This document shows, one piece after another, positions 46,456 to 57,730 of a stretch of 64,000 bases of DNA; within the stretch, counting starts at the first letter, position 1, and each line of letters opens with the position of its first letter. The stretch comes from Lasiosphaeria ovina (taxonomy: Eukaryota > Ascomycota > Sordariomycetes > Sordariales > Lasiosphaeriaceae): the NCBI GenBank assembly GCA_033439765.1, contig JAULSN010000001.1:8928001-8992000 (forward strand), read 5' to 3'. Under the pieces are notes generated by a model. That model ran no database searches, had not been told where the DNA came from, and worked only from the letters and a program-made list of their open reading frames with translations. Position numbers and translations under genes: made by a program.

Positions 46456-47560
46456 ATGCAATCTCGCGCCCTTCAATCCGGCTGGCGGCCCCTGCGGTCT
46501 GCGTCGTCGGCGACATTACAATGTCTACAAGCCCCGAGATGGCCAGCCCACGTCGTAGCACGCCGCGCAGCTTCGTCCTTAACCACGGACAAGCCAGCCA
46601 CCTCTTCACCATCTCGTCCTTCGCCCGCCCCAAAGCCAACGCCGCCGTTTGTCAAGAAGCCAGCGGTGCGCACCGTCACCAAGGCGACTTCGGCAGAAGC
46701 ACCCACAACACCCACAAAGCTGCCCGTTAACAACACGGGTGGCCGCAACTACCATCCCTCCTCCATACAAAGCAAGATAACCGCCGAGGCCGCCGAGACC
46801 GTGAGCCCTGTCGAAGACCCTCTCCCCACGATCCCCACACCCTCTTTTACCGGGTCTCTCGTCGGCACTGCGCCCTTGAATGGAGCCGCGACCGCCAATG
46901 GCAATGAAAGCACCGACAACGGCGAGGCTACGGTTGACTGGTCGTCATCGTTCTACGGCCTGTCGGTCGAGCCCTTCAGCCCTGAGGCGGCCGAGATCCT
47001 CATGCAGCCCATCGAGCTCGACGACGTCGAGATGAAGCCCGACGGCATCATGTATCTGCCCGAGATTAAGTACCGGCGCATCCTGAACAAGGCGTTTGGG
47101 CCGGGCGGCTGGGGCCTGGCGCCGCGGAGCGAGCTGGCCGTGGGCGAGCGGATCGTGACGCGCGAGTACGCGCTGATTGTGCATGGGCGGTACGTGCCCA
47201 CCTCACATCTGTCTCTCTCCAGACCCGCATCCACGACACGAGAGAACCTCAAGCTAACCCTGCCACCCCCGGAACAGATACGTCGCCCAAGCCCGCGGCG
47301 AGAACAACTACTTTTCCGAGGAGAACATCCCGACGGCGGGCGAGGGCGCAAAGTCCAACGCGCTGATGCGGTGCTGCAAGGACCTGGGCATTGGCTCGGA
47401 GCTGTGGGATCCGCGTTTCATCCGCGACTTCAAGAAGTCGCACTGCCACGAGGTCTGGGTCGAGCACGTCGTCACCAAGAAGCGCCGCCAAATATGGAAG
47501 CGCAAGGATGTGGACCCCCAGTACCCTTACCAGATGGCACCCAAGACCAGCGTCCGCTAA
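46456..47560 (+). CDS. MGM101: MGM101 mitochondrial nucleoid recombination protein
   Basis: Exons are 46456-47189 and 47278-47560, giving 338 aa. The 88-nt intron has donor GTACGT, CTAAC branch at 47254-47258 and an ACAG acceptor. The N-terminus ([17 protein letters not shown]) is basic and Ser/Arg-rich, as for a matrix-targeting peptide. A Pro/Ala/Thr-rich linker extends to about 155. The conserved core starts [20 protein letters not shown], continues with [18 protein letters not shown] and, after the splice, [20 protein letters not shown], and finishes with the Cys/His/Lys-rich [19 protein letters not shown]. Mgm101 is a Rad52-like single-strand annealing protein needed to maintain mitochondrial DNA. 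Intact and confidently assigned; it lies 450 bp downstream of COA4 on the same strand. Confidence 0.95.
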
Positions 47561-48770
47561 GGGGGGTTATGCTTACCCGTCGTCTTCCTGCTCTGGCGAG
47601 CAGACGGGGGGGGGAATTCAAGCGCCGGGTACAAAGCACAACCATACGGCTGCGGTCTAGCGATGGCATCCGTGAACGAGGCTAGCCCGGATGGATGTTT
47701 GGCTTCGAAGGTGACTGACATAGGGGAACGGACTACGGCAACAGACTTGTGCTTTTCCTTTCTCCTATTCGGCGCAGAGACGAGCCGCGTATAATCGGGT
47801 ATAATAGTGTACCTCACCGGGAGGACAGCAAGCCTTTACTACCTTAGCCGTCACCTCCACTGTACTATCAATGTGTATATACCACTTTCTACGCCTGCCT
47901 TGCCTAGCGTGGGTTCTAGTGTATACACATATATCCACAGTGTTGCCACACACAACGTACGATACCACCATACACACTTCTCCAGCAAGCACCCTGCCCT
48001 AGCTTATTGAGCTCAGATCTCATACCATGGCACTGTACTACGCTTCAAACTTATGGACTTGTGGATACCCTGGGTACTACGTACGTGGCGATAACCCGCT
48101 TAGCAAAGGACAGCTTTGAGCCGCAGAACGAGACCAGAGGCCTAGCCTCGTCACGCCTAGATAATGATAATGCTTCAATGACACAGATGTTTACTAGCCA
48201 GCCAGCCAGCCAGCCAGACATGCCTTACTGGGTCTCGGGAACATAAATAGAAAAACGAGAGAGATGGGTTTGGGACGAAAGTCTTGTTGTTTTTCGTAGT
48301 AATACACAGCCTGGCGGCATTGCATCACATTGCAACTGAATGCAACGTGCAGAAGCAGGGGAAGAACAATTCCCCATCTGTGTCCAGTTCTCGCGTGACC
48401 CCAACTACGCAAAGACTTGCCGACGCGGCTCTGGGCGGCTGCCCGGTTATCGGTCGGTCGGTCGGTCCGGGCCCAAGTCTCTGCAGAATTCGATCCGATT
48501 CGATCTCATCTATGTAATAATAGCCGTCCTGTGTGTGTATGTTGGTATCACACGCCCCCTTTATTGCCCGATGCCACTGTCAGACGGAACACAGGTGTGT
48601 ATCGAGTGTATAAGCAGAAGGAGGGAAGAGAGAAAAGAAAGAAAATGAAAATGAAATGAAAGCAATAACGCCGGTTTATTGCCTTGGCCGCCGCCTCTTG
48701 TCCCCGTCCCGTCGCATATAATGGATGGATGACTCCTACAAAAAAAAAAGAAAAAAGGAGAAAATGGAGT
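47561..48770. other. Intergenic between convergent MGM101 and REEP genes
   Basis: 3' flanks of two convergent genes. No gene is seen; there are AT-rich patches and GCCAGCCAGCCA repeats near 48195-48218. Confidence 0.55.
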
Positions 48771-50111
48771 CTACTGCTCCGCCCCCGAGGTCCTGCTCGA
48801 GTCGGGAGGCGACGGCGTCGTCGCAACAGCAGCAGCGCCACTTCCCCAGGCCCACGGCATCCAGCTGCCGCCTCCTCCGGTCGCAGCAGATCCCGCCGCG
48901 GCGGGCGTCGTTGCGGCCGCTCCTCCCCCGGGCGCGCGACGGCGCAGGCCAGCCGCGGCGTCGTCCATGTCGTCCTCGGCGCCGCTCTCGGCTTCGAGCT
49001 TTTCGAAATCGACCTCGGACCGGCTCTTGTTCAGGCTCCCGCCGTTGCCGCCTCCATCCAGAGACATGCTGGGGGCGCGTTCGGTGGTCGCTGCTGCAGC
49101 CGCGGCCGCCTTCTCCAGCCGCGCCGCCTCGTCGCTCTGCAGCTGCGTCGCCTCGCGGTCCAGCGCCGTCAGCACGTACTTGAGCCGCTCGCGCTGCGCC
49201 TCGATGAACGACATGCGCGCCGTCGCGCCGCGGATCGAGTCCGGCACCATCCCGAGCGGCGCCGCGGCCGAAGAAGAAGAGGTCGCGCCTGCCTTGCTGC
49301 TGCTGGCCCCTCCGGCTGTGGCTGCGGCGGCCGCGCTGACGGCCGACGACAGGAACGAGTAAAAGTCGGAGCCGCTTGCGGTCCCGCTGGCGCTGCCCGC
49401 GCCTGCGCCCGCAGACCCCGTCCACCGCGCCGACGGCAGGCTGAAGCGCGCCAGCAGCGTCTGCGTGTACGACTGCGGAGACCCGGAGGACGAGGGGGGA
49501 GCGGCGGCGGCCTCGGGCGACGGCGGCAGGCCCAGCACGTTGGTCTTGAGCAGCTCGATGGCGCGCTTGATGTAGGCGATGCCGGCGGCGCGCAGGCGCT
49601 CGTGGGCGGACGCGATGAAGTCCTCGATGGCGCCCTCGTTGTCCTCGAGCCACGGGTGCACGTGCGTCTGGTAGATGATGCGCGCGCCCTGCGTCTGCGG
49701 CAGCACCAGGTACAGCAGGAAGAGCAGTCGGAGGTAGGCGTAGAAGGGGACCCTGTGCGGGGGGGGGGGGGGAGAGAGAAATTAACTGTCAGCGGGTTGT
49801 TTCTCTCTGGTAAGGTCAGAGCGACGTACCACACGAGGAACCACTCGGTCCACGACTCAACCAGCAGCGCGCACGCCAGCACCACCCAGTACATGAGCCA
49901 TGGCGTCAGCTGGGCCGGGTCCGACGTCTTGAGCGCCTTGTAGCTCGCGAAGACGGGGAAGAGGAAGGAGGCGATGGAGCTGTGTTGCGTATTTGTTAGC
50001 AGCCGTTGACCTCAAGCTGCCGCAAGCTCGCGTCTGGCGGACGGAATGAGGGGCAGCCCGCGCGAGGGAGGGGCACACGCACGAGAGGACCTTGGCAAAT
50101 ACGTCGAACAT
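48771..50111 (-). CDS. REEP1-4/HVA22-like ER membrane-shaping protein with long C-terminal tail
   Basis: Three exons (50111-50083, 49979-49830, 49752-48771) encode 386 aa. Donors are GTGCGT and GTACGT; the last acceptor follows a C13 run. The TB2/DP1/HVA22 domain occupies about residues 1-110. It includes MFDVFAKVLSSIASFLFPVF, SYKALKTSDPAQLTPWLMYW, ALLVESWTEWFLVW, VPFYAYLRLLFLLYLVLPQT and QGARIIYQTHVHPWLEDNEG. These are the hairpin helices and amphipathic helix that curve ER membranes. The absence of the N-terminal Yop1 extension puts it nearer REEP1-4 than Yop1/REEP5-6. A 260-residue tail is Ala/Ser/Gly-rich with a probable coiled coil (IEAQRERLKYVLTALDREA) and a Trp-rich SWMPWAWG near the end. 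In fission yeast this subfamily is linked to ER shaping; the tail's role is unknown. Confidence 0.9.
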
Positions 50112-51447
50112 GGTCGTCAGCTCTCCAGGTGGTCGTGATTTCCTGACGGCCGCTTATAGGAAATAGGTGTTTCTGGTTCGAGAGCGTCACTCGCCTCGGT
50201 GACAAGCGTGGTGGTGGGAATGAGGCGATAAGGCCGGTGTTTGTTGAACGGTGATGACGGCAGGCGAATCCCAAGGTGGGGGGGAGGGGAGGGGGGATGC
50301 AAGCTCCAGGCAAGGCTTAATAAAGGGTCATGGTGCGGGCCACCAGCCGGGCCCAGCGGCACCACAGGAAGCGGCGGCAGGGTGGCACTGCACCCAAAGC
50401 AGAAGAGACCGGCAAGGCGAGGCACGCGCGCAGGGCAGCTGAGCTCTTTTGGGAGGTTGCGCAGGGAGGTGACCCCCGGAAGACCCCGCTTCGCTGCTGG
50501 GAACGCGTTGGTTATCGAGAGCACTGCAAGCTCCCCGCTACATAGACTGGCCTCAATAAGGAATGCGCCTAGCGAAATGCGGGGCTCGGGCGCTATATTT
50601 GGGCTTTGTCTCCACGCTTGGCAGCTGACAGGCTCGACGGATTTGGTTGGCTCGCTAGGGCTGAGGTGAGGTGGCTGGTCTGTAACTTTCCGGTTTTGCG
50701 TTTTCCAATCGCGACAGAGAAGAGAGATGAGACCGGCCAAATCCAAAAAGGGAGGCCATTCGGGTTCAAAAGTAGTTGAAGAATAATGAGTAGAAATCTG
50801 TCCTCTCTTCATTTTTACCTTTGTCGTTGCATGCTGATTCGACTAGTTCCTGCTGCCTGGAACCGTGACGCGTCTTTGCAATCTGGCCTCGTGGAATCGC
50901 GGGTGTGTTGACGTGGACCCTCACTCGACTCTCTGGCATCGGAGCCTTATCTTGCTACCTAGGTACTCAACGTGTTGCGTCACCTGGGTCTGTCCCGAGA
51001 GATGATCAAAATAGTAAAGGTGATTTCCAGGTATTTCTTTGTCTGCCATCCTATGAACCCCCCGGTGTTATCAGCCAGTTCTTTGTCAATTGTTCCAAGA
51101 CCAAGATTGCTATCTTTCTCTCGTACTGAGTATCTAATTGCGATTAACAAATTTACAAATCGTGAGCCTTTCGACTAATGAATACCCTCAATAGGATCTG
51201 GTTCTCGGCAGTAACCAGCTCTGTGCTGTTGGCCGTGGCTATCAACGCCGATTCCCATTGATTGCTTGGTACTTGGGAGCTGTCTGTCTTTGTGTGTGGT
51301 TGGACCGTTGAACGAGCCACTCATATTCATAGATTGGTTCTGTTTATACGAGCTAATTCGAAACCACCGCCCACCTTTTTGCCCATAATTAACCTCAATA
51401 CACGACCCTAAGAGACTGAGAGAAAGAAAGCGACAAGATATTGCCAG
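50112..51447. other. Intergenic between REEP gene and sugar porter
   Basis: No gene is recognised. It includes the REEP promoter side and the 3' flank of the transporter; the 51180-51400 part is AT-rich. Confidence 0.55.
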
Positions 51448-53217
51448 CTACGCCTTCTCCATGTGCGACCCCGACAAGTCCCGGCCCGTGGCCGACGCGG
51501 CGGCGGCGGCGGCGGGTTCCTCGACATGGGCGGCGTGGGCGGCCTCCTTGTCCCTCAGGATAACAGCATCGGCCATGGCGCGGGTGCCGGCGCACACGTA
51601 ACCCTTGAACTTGCGGGCGGGCACGTTGGCCTCGAACATCTCGTGGATCTCCTCGAGGGTGCGGTCGCGCGTCTCGGGGATGCAGAACCACGTGAAGACG
51701 AACAGGATGGCGTTGGACCCGGCCCAGATGTACCCGTACTTGGCGTTCCACCCCAGGCTGGCCGGGTTGATGAAGTACGGCGCCGTGAACACGCCCAGCC
51801 AGTTCCCCAGGAAGTTGAGCGCCGTCGCCAAGCCGAACGTGTGCGCCCGCAGGTGGTTGTTGGGGTACTCGCCGCCCATCAGCCACGCGTACGGTGCTGG
51901 GAAGCCGTCAGTGTTAGTTCACAGCCAAGTCACGGGTGAAAGGGGGGGATTCGTGGTTGCTCACCGTAGGCGACGTAGAAAAAGGTAAACAGCGAGATGA
52001 AGGCGACGATGGACTTGGCCGCGGCCACAGACCCCGGGGCTACCGTCCACGCCACGGCGAAGGCGAGCTGGCAGAGCCCGCACGCGCCCACGCCGACCAG
52101 CACAATGACGCGGCGGTCGAAGCGGCGCACGATAAACGAGCTCGCTATGGCGCCGATGAGTCCCATGCACGTCACCATGACCGAGTACGAAAAGGCCTCC
52201 GTGACGCCGGCGGCCGCGAGGAAGTAGGTCGTGTAGATGTTGACCCACGAGGACCCTAGTTAGTGATTCATCGTGTCAGCATGGGGTTGACTACTGCAAT
52301 ATCTGATATCCATCCAACCCAGGGAACTCACCGTTGGCGCAGTGAAAGCAGATAATAGCAATGGACAGCAGAGTACGGCGGCGGTCGCGGCCGCGCCACA
52401 TGTCGATCCAGAGGTGCTTGCCGTCGCGCTGCTCCATCTGCTCGCGAGTCGACACGGCGATCTCGTTGAACTCTGCCTCGAGCTCCGTCTCGCTGATGCG
52501 GGCGTTGCGCAGGCGGCGCAGCGCCGACTTGGCGGCGTCCTCCTTGCCCTGGGTCACCAGCCAGCGCGGGCTCTCGGGGAAGAAGAATATGGCGAACGAC
52601 TGCACGGCCGGCGCCACGAAGAAGACGGCCAGCGGGATGCGGTACGCCTCGGGCCCGTCCAGCAGGTGCGTGCCGTTGTCGACGGCGGCGCCCACGATGG
52701 ACCCAATCGACAGCTGGCACTGGTACACGGCGAACATGACCCCTCGCAAATGCGCCGGCGCCGCCTCGTTGACGTAGACCTGCGCAAAGGTCAGGAACCA
52801 GCCGACCGACACGCCCAGCAGCAGGCGCGAGAAGTACAGCGCGCCGAGGTTGGTGGTGCCGATCATGATGGCCGTGGCGACGAAGTTGAGCAGCGACGCC
52901 GCCCACAGGCCGTGGCGGCGGCCGAAGCGCGCGCTGAAGGGCCCGACCAGCAGCGAGCCGACGAACGTGCCGATGGTCATCAGGGACGAGATGAGTTGTT
53001 GGACCGTCGGGTCGATGCTCCACTTGTTCGTGGCGGTGTTGAAGTAGCCAAACACGCGCAGGAACCCCGGCATGGCCATGAAGCCGCCCACGAGCGCGTA
53101 GTCGAGCCCATACTGGAAGCTGGCGATGGTGATGACGGAGCAGATGAAGAAGCACTTCCTGTGGCTGCGGAGGTCGAGCTTGAGCGGGTTCGCCGTGAGC
53201 ACGGCGCCGCCGGCCAT
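51448..53217 (-). CDS. MFS sugar porter-family transporter
   Basis: Three exons (53217-52332, 52255-51965, 51896-51448) encode 541 aa. Donors are GTGAGT and GTGAGC; both introns are about 70 nt. ATG 53217 (MAGGAVLTANPLKL) is chosen because the longer frame starts with GTG. The protein has about 12 hydrophobic helices in two halves separated by a cytosolic loop. Sugar porter signatures are present: FGRRHGLW after helix 2, PESPRWLVTQGKEDAA before the central loop, and PETRDRTLEEIHEMFEA after helix 12. These mark the Sugar_tr group of the major facilitator superfamily, proton-coupled import of hexoses, disaccharides or related polyols. The GGEYPNNHLRAHTFG stretch in helix 10 resembles fungal alpha-glucoside/hexose-type porters, but substrate cannot be fixed. 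The Ala-rich C-terminus is cytosolic. Confidence 0.9.
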
Positions 53218-54623
53218 GTCGTCTGCCGGTGTTGCGTCGAGCCGCCGGACGCCACACACCGCAACGAACGGGGATTATGAGAGGGGGAGAGGGGCGGAGA
53301 CTTTTTGAAGCGGATGCAGGCGCGCGCGGGATGCTACTTGATTACCGCAACACGGGCTGCGGATGGCGTGCCGTTCTGCGGCTGTCGGCCAGGGCCAGGT
53401 AGGTACAGTGCGGATGTTACCGGGGTGCCTTATGCCTTAGATGGAATAAAGATACAGAAAGAGTGGCCAGGTGATGGCGAGTGAGTATGCTGGGTTGGCA
53501 CTCACTTGACCTCGCAGTGCTCCCGGCTCCCGCGTTATAAAGCACACACTCATCCGTGATCCAATATCAACAATCTATCTGCCGCCTCGCCATGGAACCG
53601 GGTGCGGGGTTCGAGGCGCCCCTTTCTTGTCCGGGCAATAGGGGAAAGACCCCGTGGTCGCATCCCGCCGAGGAGGTCGGTGTGCGCTACGCTATTCTGG
53701 ACCATGGCGACTTTGGTTCACCTTGGCGGAAATAGCTTGAGAGTGTAAGGATTCCTTCGGGCCCAGATCATTGCGCCGAGCGACACGGTGAGAGCTCCGC
53801 GGGAAGCCCAAACTGGTTTGCACGCTCGCGCTCTGACATTTGTAAGGCTTGGCCGGCAGCTGGCCGCGTTTCCCATTGTCGCCAGCACCAAATTGCCGGG
53901 ACTGGCCCGGTGGTGTGTAACCCGCCCCCGCTTAATCCCTTTGCCGCCGAGGATGGGGGAGGCACATGACTTTGGTCTGGTCTGGCTAGCACCAGTTCGT
54001 GTGAGACTTGACTAAAAGAAGATGGATATACTAGGTCGAGTGAGTATCGGGAAGTTTACAGATTCAAATACGCAGCGAACATCTCGGAATTGGCCGAACA
54101 GTTCATCTCAATGACTGGGTCCAGATATCATAGAGAATAATAGACTGGACGATATACCATTTTTTTCCGACCCGCGAGCTTTCTTTTTACCGGGAATTCC
54201 AGCAAGCAAGCCACATGCCCGCCTGCGGGAGCTGCCACGGTTGGAATAGAAATCCCACCCTAGTGAATCCTTAGTCCAATCTCTAGTCTGTGTGTTGCTC
54301 TTCCCGCCCCTTTCCCCGCACTTGAGCGGAAACCTTCAGCCTTGAAAGTCGACGCGCTAGTATCTGAATCGAGAGGGAGGTGTGTGGCAGCATTGCCGCA
54401 GGTTCCGTGCCGGCCATTGAGTGCAGGATCCCGCTATCTAGTTCCGAGCCGTGGTGTTGATAAATGGGGCGCCGTGCCGCGGCCCTCGCTCGCTCGTGAG
54501 AATGGCTTCACTGACCTAGCAAGGCAGATCATAATTAATCACAGCGAGCCATTGCTGTACTTTCCACTCTCCATCTCAGTCTTACACAACCCTCACACCT
54601 CCACAAACTTTCTCGTCAACAAG
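53218..54623. other. Intergenic between divergent transporter and dioxygenase genes
   Basis: Both neighbouring genes start from this 1.4 kb interval, so it holds both promoters. I see no gene. GATAA-type strings occur but too loosely to claim sites. Confidence 0.5.
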
Positions 54624-55967
54624 ATGGGCTCGCTCCAGGCCTCTGACCCCCGCCCGCAGCTCGCGCGCGCGCCGCTCAAGGCGGGCACGTCGATCGACCA
54701 CCTCTCGTACGTCGACGTAACACCAATAATTGGGCGCGAGTACCCGACGGCGAGCCTCAAGGCGATGCTGGACGCGGACAACGCCGAGGAGCAGCTGCGC
54801 GACCTGGCCATCACCATCTGCGAGCGCGGCGTGGCCTTCTTCCGTGCGCCCCAGGACGACCTGTCGGTCGACGAGCAGAAGCACATCACCGACCTGCTGG
54901 GCAAGCTGACCGGCCGCCCCGCCGAGAACGGTCTGCACGTCCACCCGCTCTACAACGACCCCAACAACCTGCCCATGGCCGACGGCACCACCGACAAGCA
55001 CATGTGAGTTTCTCTGTCTTGTCTGTTTCTGTGTCTCCTCCTGACTTGCTCTGGCAGCTACGTCATCAACTCAGAAGCGGCCAAGAAGCTGTACGCGACC
55101 ATGAAGAACCGGCCCGGCGCGGCCGAGGAGCCCAAAGACTTGGGCCGGGAATGGCACAGCGACAGCAAGTCCCTCCCTTTTCACCCCTTTTTATCCCTTT
55201 TTACCCAACCACCACCACCACTAACACAACACAACAGGCCTCTTCGAAAACTGCCCGTCCGACTTCTCCTTCCTGCGCATGCAGTCCACGCCGCCCGCAG
55301 GCGGCGACACACTCTGGGCGTCGGGCTACGAGCTGTACGACCGCGTGTCGCCGGCCTACGCGAAATTCCTCGAGACCCTCACCGCCACCTGCGCGCAGCC
55401 CGTGTTCCGCAGCGCGTGCGAGGCCGGCGGCTACGCCGTCATGTCGCCGCGCGGCTCGCCGCTCAACGTCGATTTCCAGTTCACGCCGCGCCACCCCGTC
55501 GTGCGCACGCACCCTGTGACCGGCTGGAAGACGCTGTTCGCCGGCGTGGGCCTGCACGTTAGCCGCATCGATGGCGTGACGACGTACGAGGACCAGGCCA
55601 TTCGCGAGTATGTCTTGAGGCAGCTCACGCGGAACCACGATATGGTCGCGCGCATGCACTGGACGCGCGGCGCGTGTGCGATTTGGAGTAATGTGTGCAC
55701 GCTGCATGCTGCCACGGTGAGTTTGTTTTTGTTGTTTGTTGCCCCTTTTCTGGAGGGAGGCACTCTTGCGAACCCCCCTGAAATCAATAATCAATCATTG
55801 GTGGGTTTATATCGGAGCTGACTATTGTGTCTTGCGCGCGGCAGCCCGACACACATCTTGTGGGTGGTGTCCGGACGGGCGTACGCGCGTCAGGCATCGG
55901 CGAGGTGCCGTACCTGGACCCGGCCAGCACGGGCCGGCGGGAGGCGCTCGGCCTGCCCAAGTTTTGA
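54624..55967 (+). CDS. TauD/TfdA-type Fe(II)/2-oxoglutarate dioxygenase
   Basis: Four exons (54624-55003, 55058-55164, 55238-55716, 55845-55967) encode 362 aa. Intron 2 uses a GC donor (A|GCAAGT) with a CTAAC branch at 55221-55225 and an ACAG acceptor; this joins HSD to SLFENCPSDFSFLRM in frame. The jelly-roll dioxygenase shows the iron ligands His160 and Asp162 in GREWHSD and His319 in WSNVCTLHAAT, plus the 2-oxoglutarate-binding arginine region GGVRTGVRASGIGEVPYLDP. It ends GRREALGLPKF, a typical TauD terminus. Family members oxidise taurine, alkyl sulfonates or sulfates to release sulfite or sulfate, or attack phenoxyacetates; the yeast relative is Jlp1. Sulfonate use is the likeliest role but unproven. 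The gene is divergent from the sugar porter. Confidence 0.9.
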
Positions 55968-56424
55968 GGTTTGACGTCAAGACAGACATCCGCGTGTAGT
56001 CTCTAGTCATAAGGCTTTGTAGGGCCGTGTGGAGTTCCTACGTAGTAAGTGCTCGGCGGTGGAGGTGTTTCACCACGGTTGGTAGGGTTTGCGTAATTTT
56101 TGCTGCCACCAGGCCCTTATAATAGTCTCCCCACTGTAGTCTGTCAACTGGCGCTCCCAATCAGTAGCTTTTGTACAAACGAGTCTGTCAACGTTTGAGC
56201 TGCTTGGTAGCTTCATCTTTTGGATTATCGCTCGCAAAAAGGCTGAACTTGTGGTTCACAGCTGTGGAGCTGTAAGAAAGCAGGAAGTGGGCCGGCCTGG
56301 CGCTCTTCCCTTGTGGGGCTAAAAAACTCGAATCTCCGCCGCAACATTGCACCTATGAATGCGTCTCGCAATCCTTCTATGCGCGGAGCACATATACAAG
56401 AAGTGTGTGGCGGATTGCTTGAGG
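55968..56424. other. Intergenic 3' flank of dioxygenase
   Basis: No gene is seen. The right edge TTGAGG immediately abuts the fold-back element. Confidence 0.6.
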
Positions 56425-56749
56425 TACGGCATACTATAGGGCCAAGTCGGCCAAAACCAAAATTGAGACCGTACTTTACTACTTTGACCCTAGGGGGGTC
56501 AACGCTTTGTCACTTATCGTACTCGCTTATTCACCACATTACAACAATATCCTAATAGAGATTTATATGTGTTTTTTTCCGGGCCTTAATAGCGTATTAA
56601 GGTTATTGCTTAATTGCAATACAATGTTAAGTGCCAAAACTGGCCCAAGCTCTCGCAGTGAGAGGGTTACATTGCAACCGGGCCTTTTCGGCTCTATAGA
56701 TGTTCCGGTTATTCGATCCGCCGCCAGAAAAATCTTCACTTTCCTTACA

Positions 56750-57100
56750 AGCCAGTCAGTCAACCTACATAATACACGCAGCTAGGTTGCCAGGGTCTCG
56801 TAGTCAAGCCGGGCAGTCAACCTGTTAACTGCAAGCTAGCTTCCCGGGTCTTGTAGTCAAGCAGTACGTAGGTAAGTTGCCTAGGCTAGCCAGTTGACAG
56901 AAAGGTAGGTACGTTACAAGCCAGCTGCCTGGGCCAGTTAGCCAACCTATCGACTACAATCCAGGTCCCAGGAGCCAGCCAGTCGACAGGAAGGTAGGTA
57001 CGTTATAAGCCAGCCAGTCGCCCGGGCCAGTCAGCCCGTCAACTACAAGCAAGGACCCAGAGCCAGTCAGTAGGACCGCTCGGGCGCTGGGTTTTTAGTT
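56750..57100. repeat. Left-arm minisatellite array
   Basis: Diverged units carrying AAGCCAGT, GCCCGGGCCAGTCAG and CAACCTGTTAACTGCAAGC recur every 50-70 nt. The right-arm array (57180-57730) carries the same words in reverse complement. Confidence 0.7.
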
Positions 57101-57179
57101 TGGTATATAACGCGCCTACGTATCGTGAATGTAATATTACTACCTGGCTACGTAATTACATCTTTCATACCCGGGCCAT

Positions 57180-57730
57180 ATAGTACTGGACTGCCCGGTT
57201 TGACTGTAAGACCCTGACAACCTACCTACATACAGGTTGACTAACTGGCCCGGGCAACTGGCTTACAACCTACCTACCTTCCTGTCAATAGGCTGACCCG
57301 GGCAACTGGCTGGCTTGCAACTTACCTACCTTCCTATCTGTTGACTGGCCCTGGCAACTAACTTGTGTATAGACTAACTGACTGGCAGGTTGATTGTAGG
57401 ACCCGGGCACCTGGCTTGCAATTGATAGGTTGACTGACTGGATTGACTGCCCAGCTTGACTGCAAGACCCTGGCAACCTACCTGGGCATAGGTTGACTGA
57501 CTGGCCTGGGCAACTGACCTGCGTACAGGTTAACTGCAGGACCCGGGCGACTGGCTGGCTTGCATTTGACCGGCCCGGGCAACTGGCTTGCAGTCGACAG
57601 GCTGGCTGACTGACCCGGGCGACTGGCTGGCTCCTAGGACCTGGCTTGCAATTGCAATTGACAGGTTGACTGACTGGCCCGGGCAACTGGCCTGCGTATA
57701 GGTTGACTGCAGGACCTGGGTAACTGGCTC
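57180..57730. repeat. Right-arm minisatellite array, inverted relative to the left arm
   Basis: Units built on CCCGGGCAACTGGCTTGC and AGGTTGACTGACTGG recur about ten times with variation. A further unit in left-arm orientation lies at about 57880-57960. Confidence 0.7.

Noticed and set aside
48684..49943. 419-codon plus-strand ORF rich in Arg
   Set aside because: Mirror of the REEP tail exon; composition typical of GC-rich antisense.
52342..53280. 312-codon plus-strand ORF over the transporter
   Set aside because: Antisense of the sugar porter, which has full family motifs on the minus strand.
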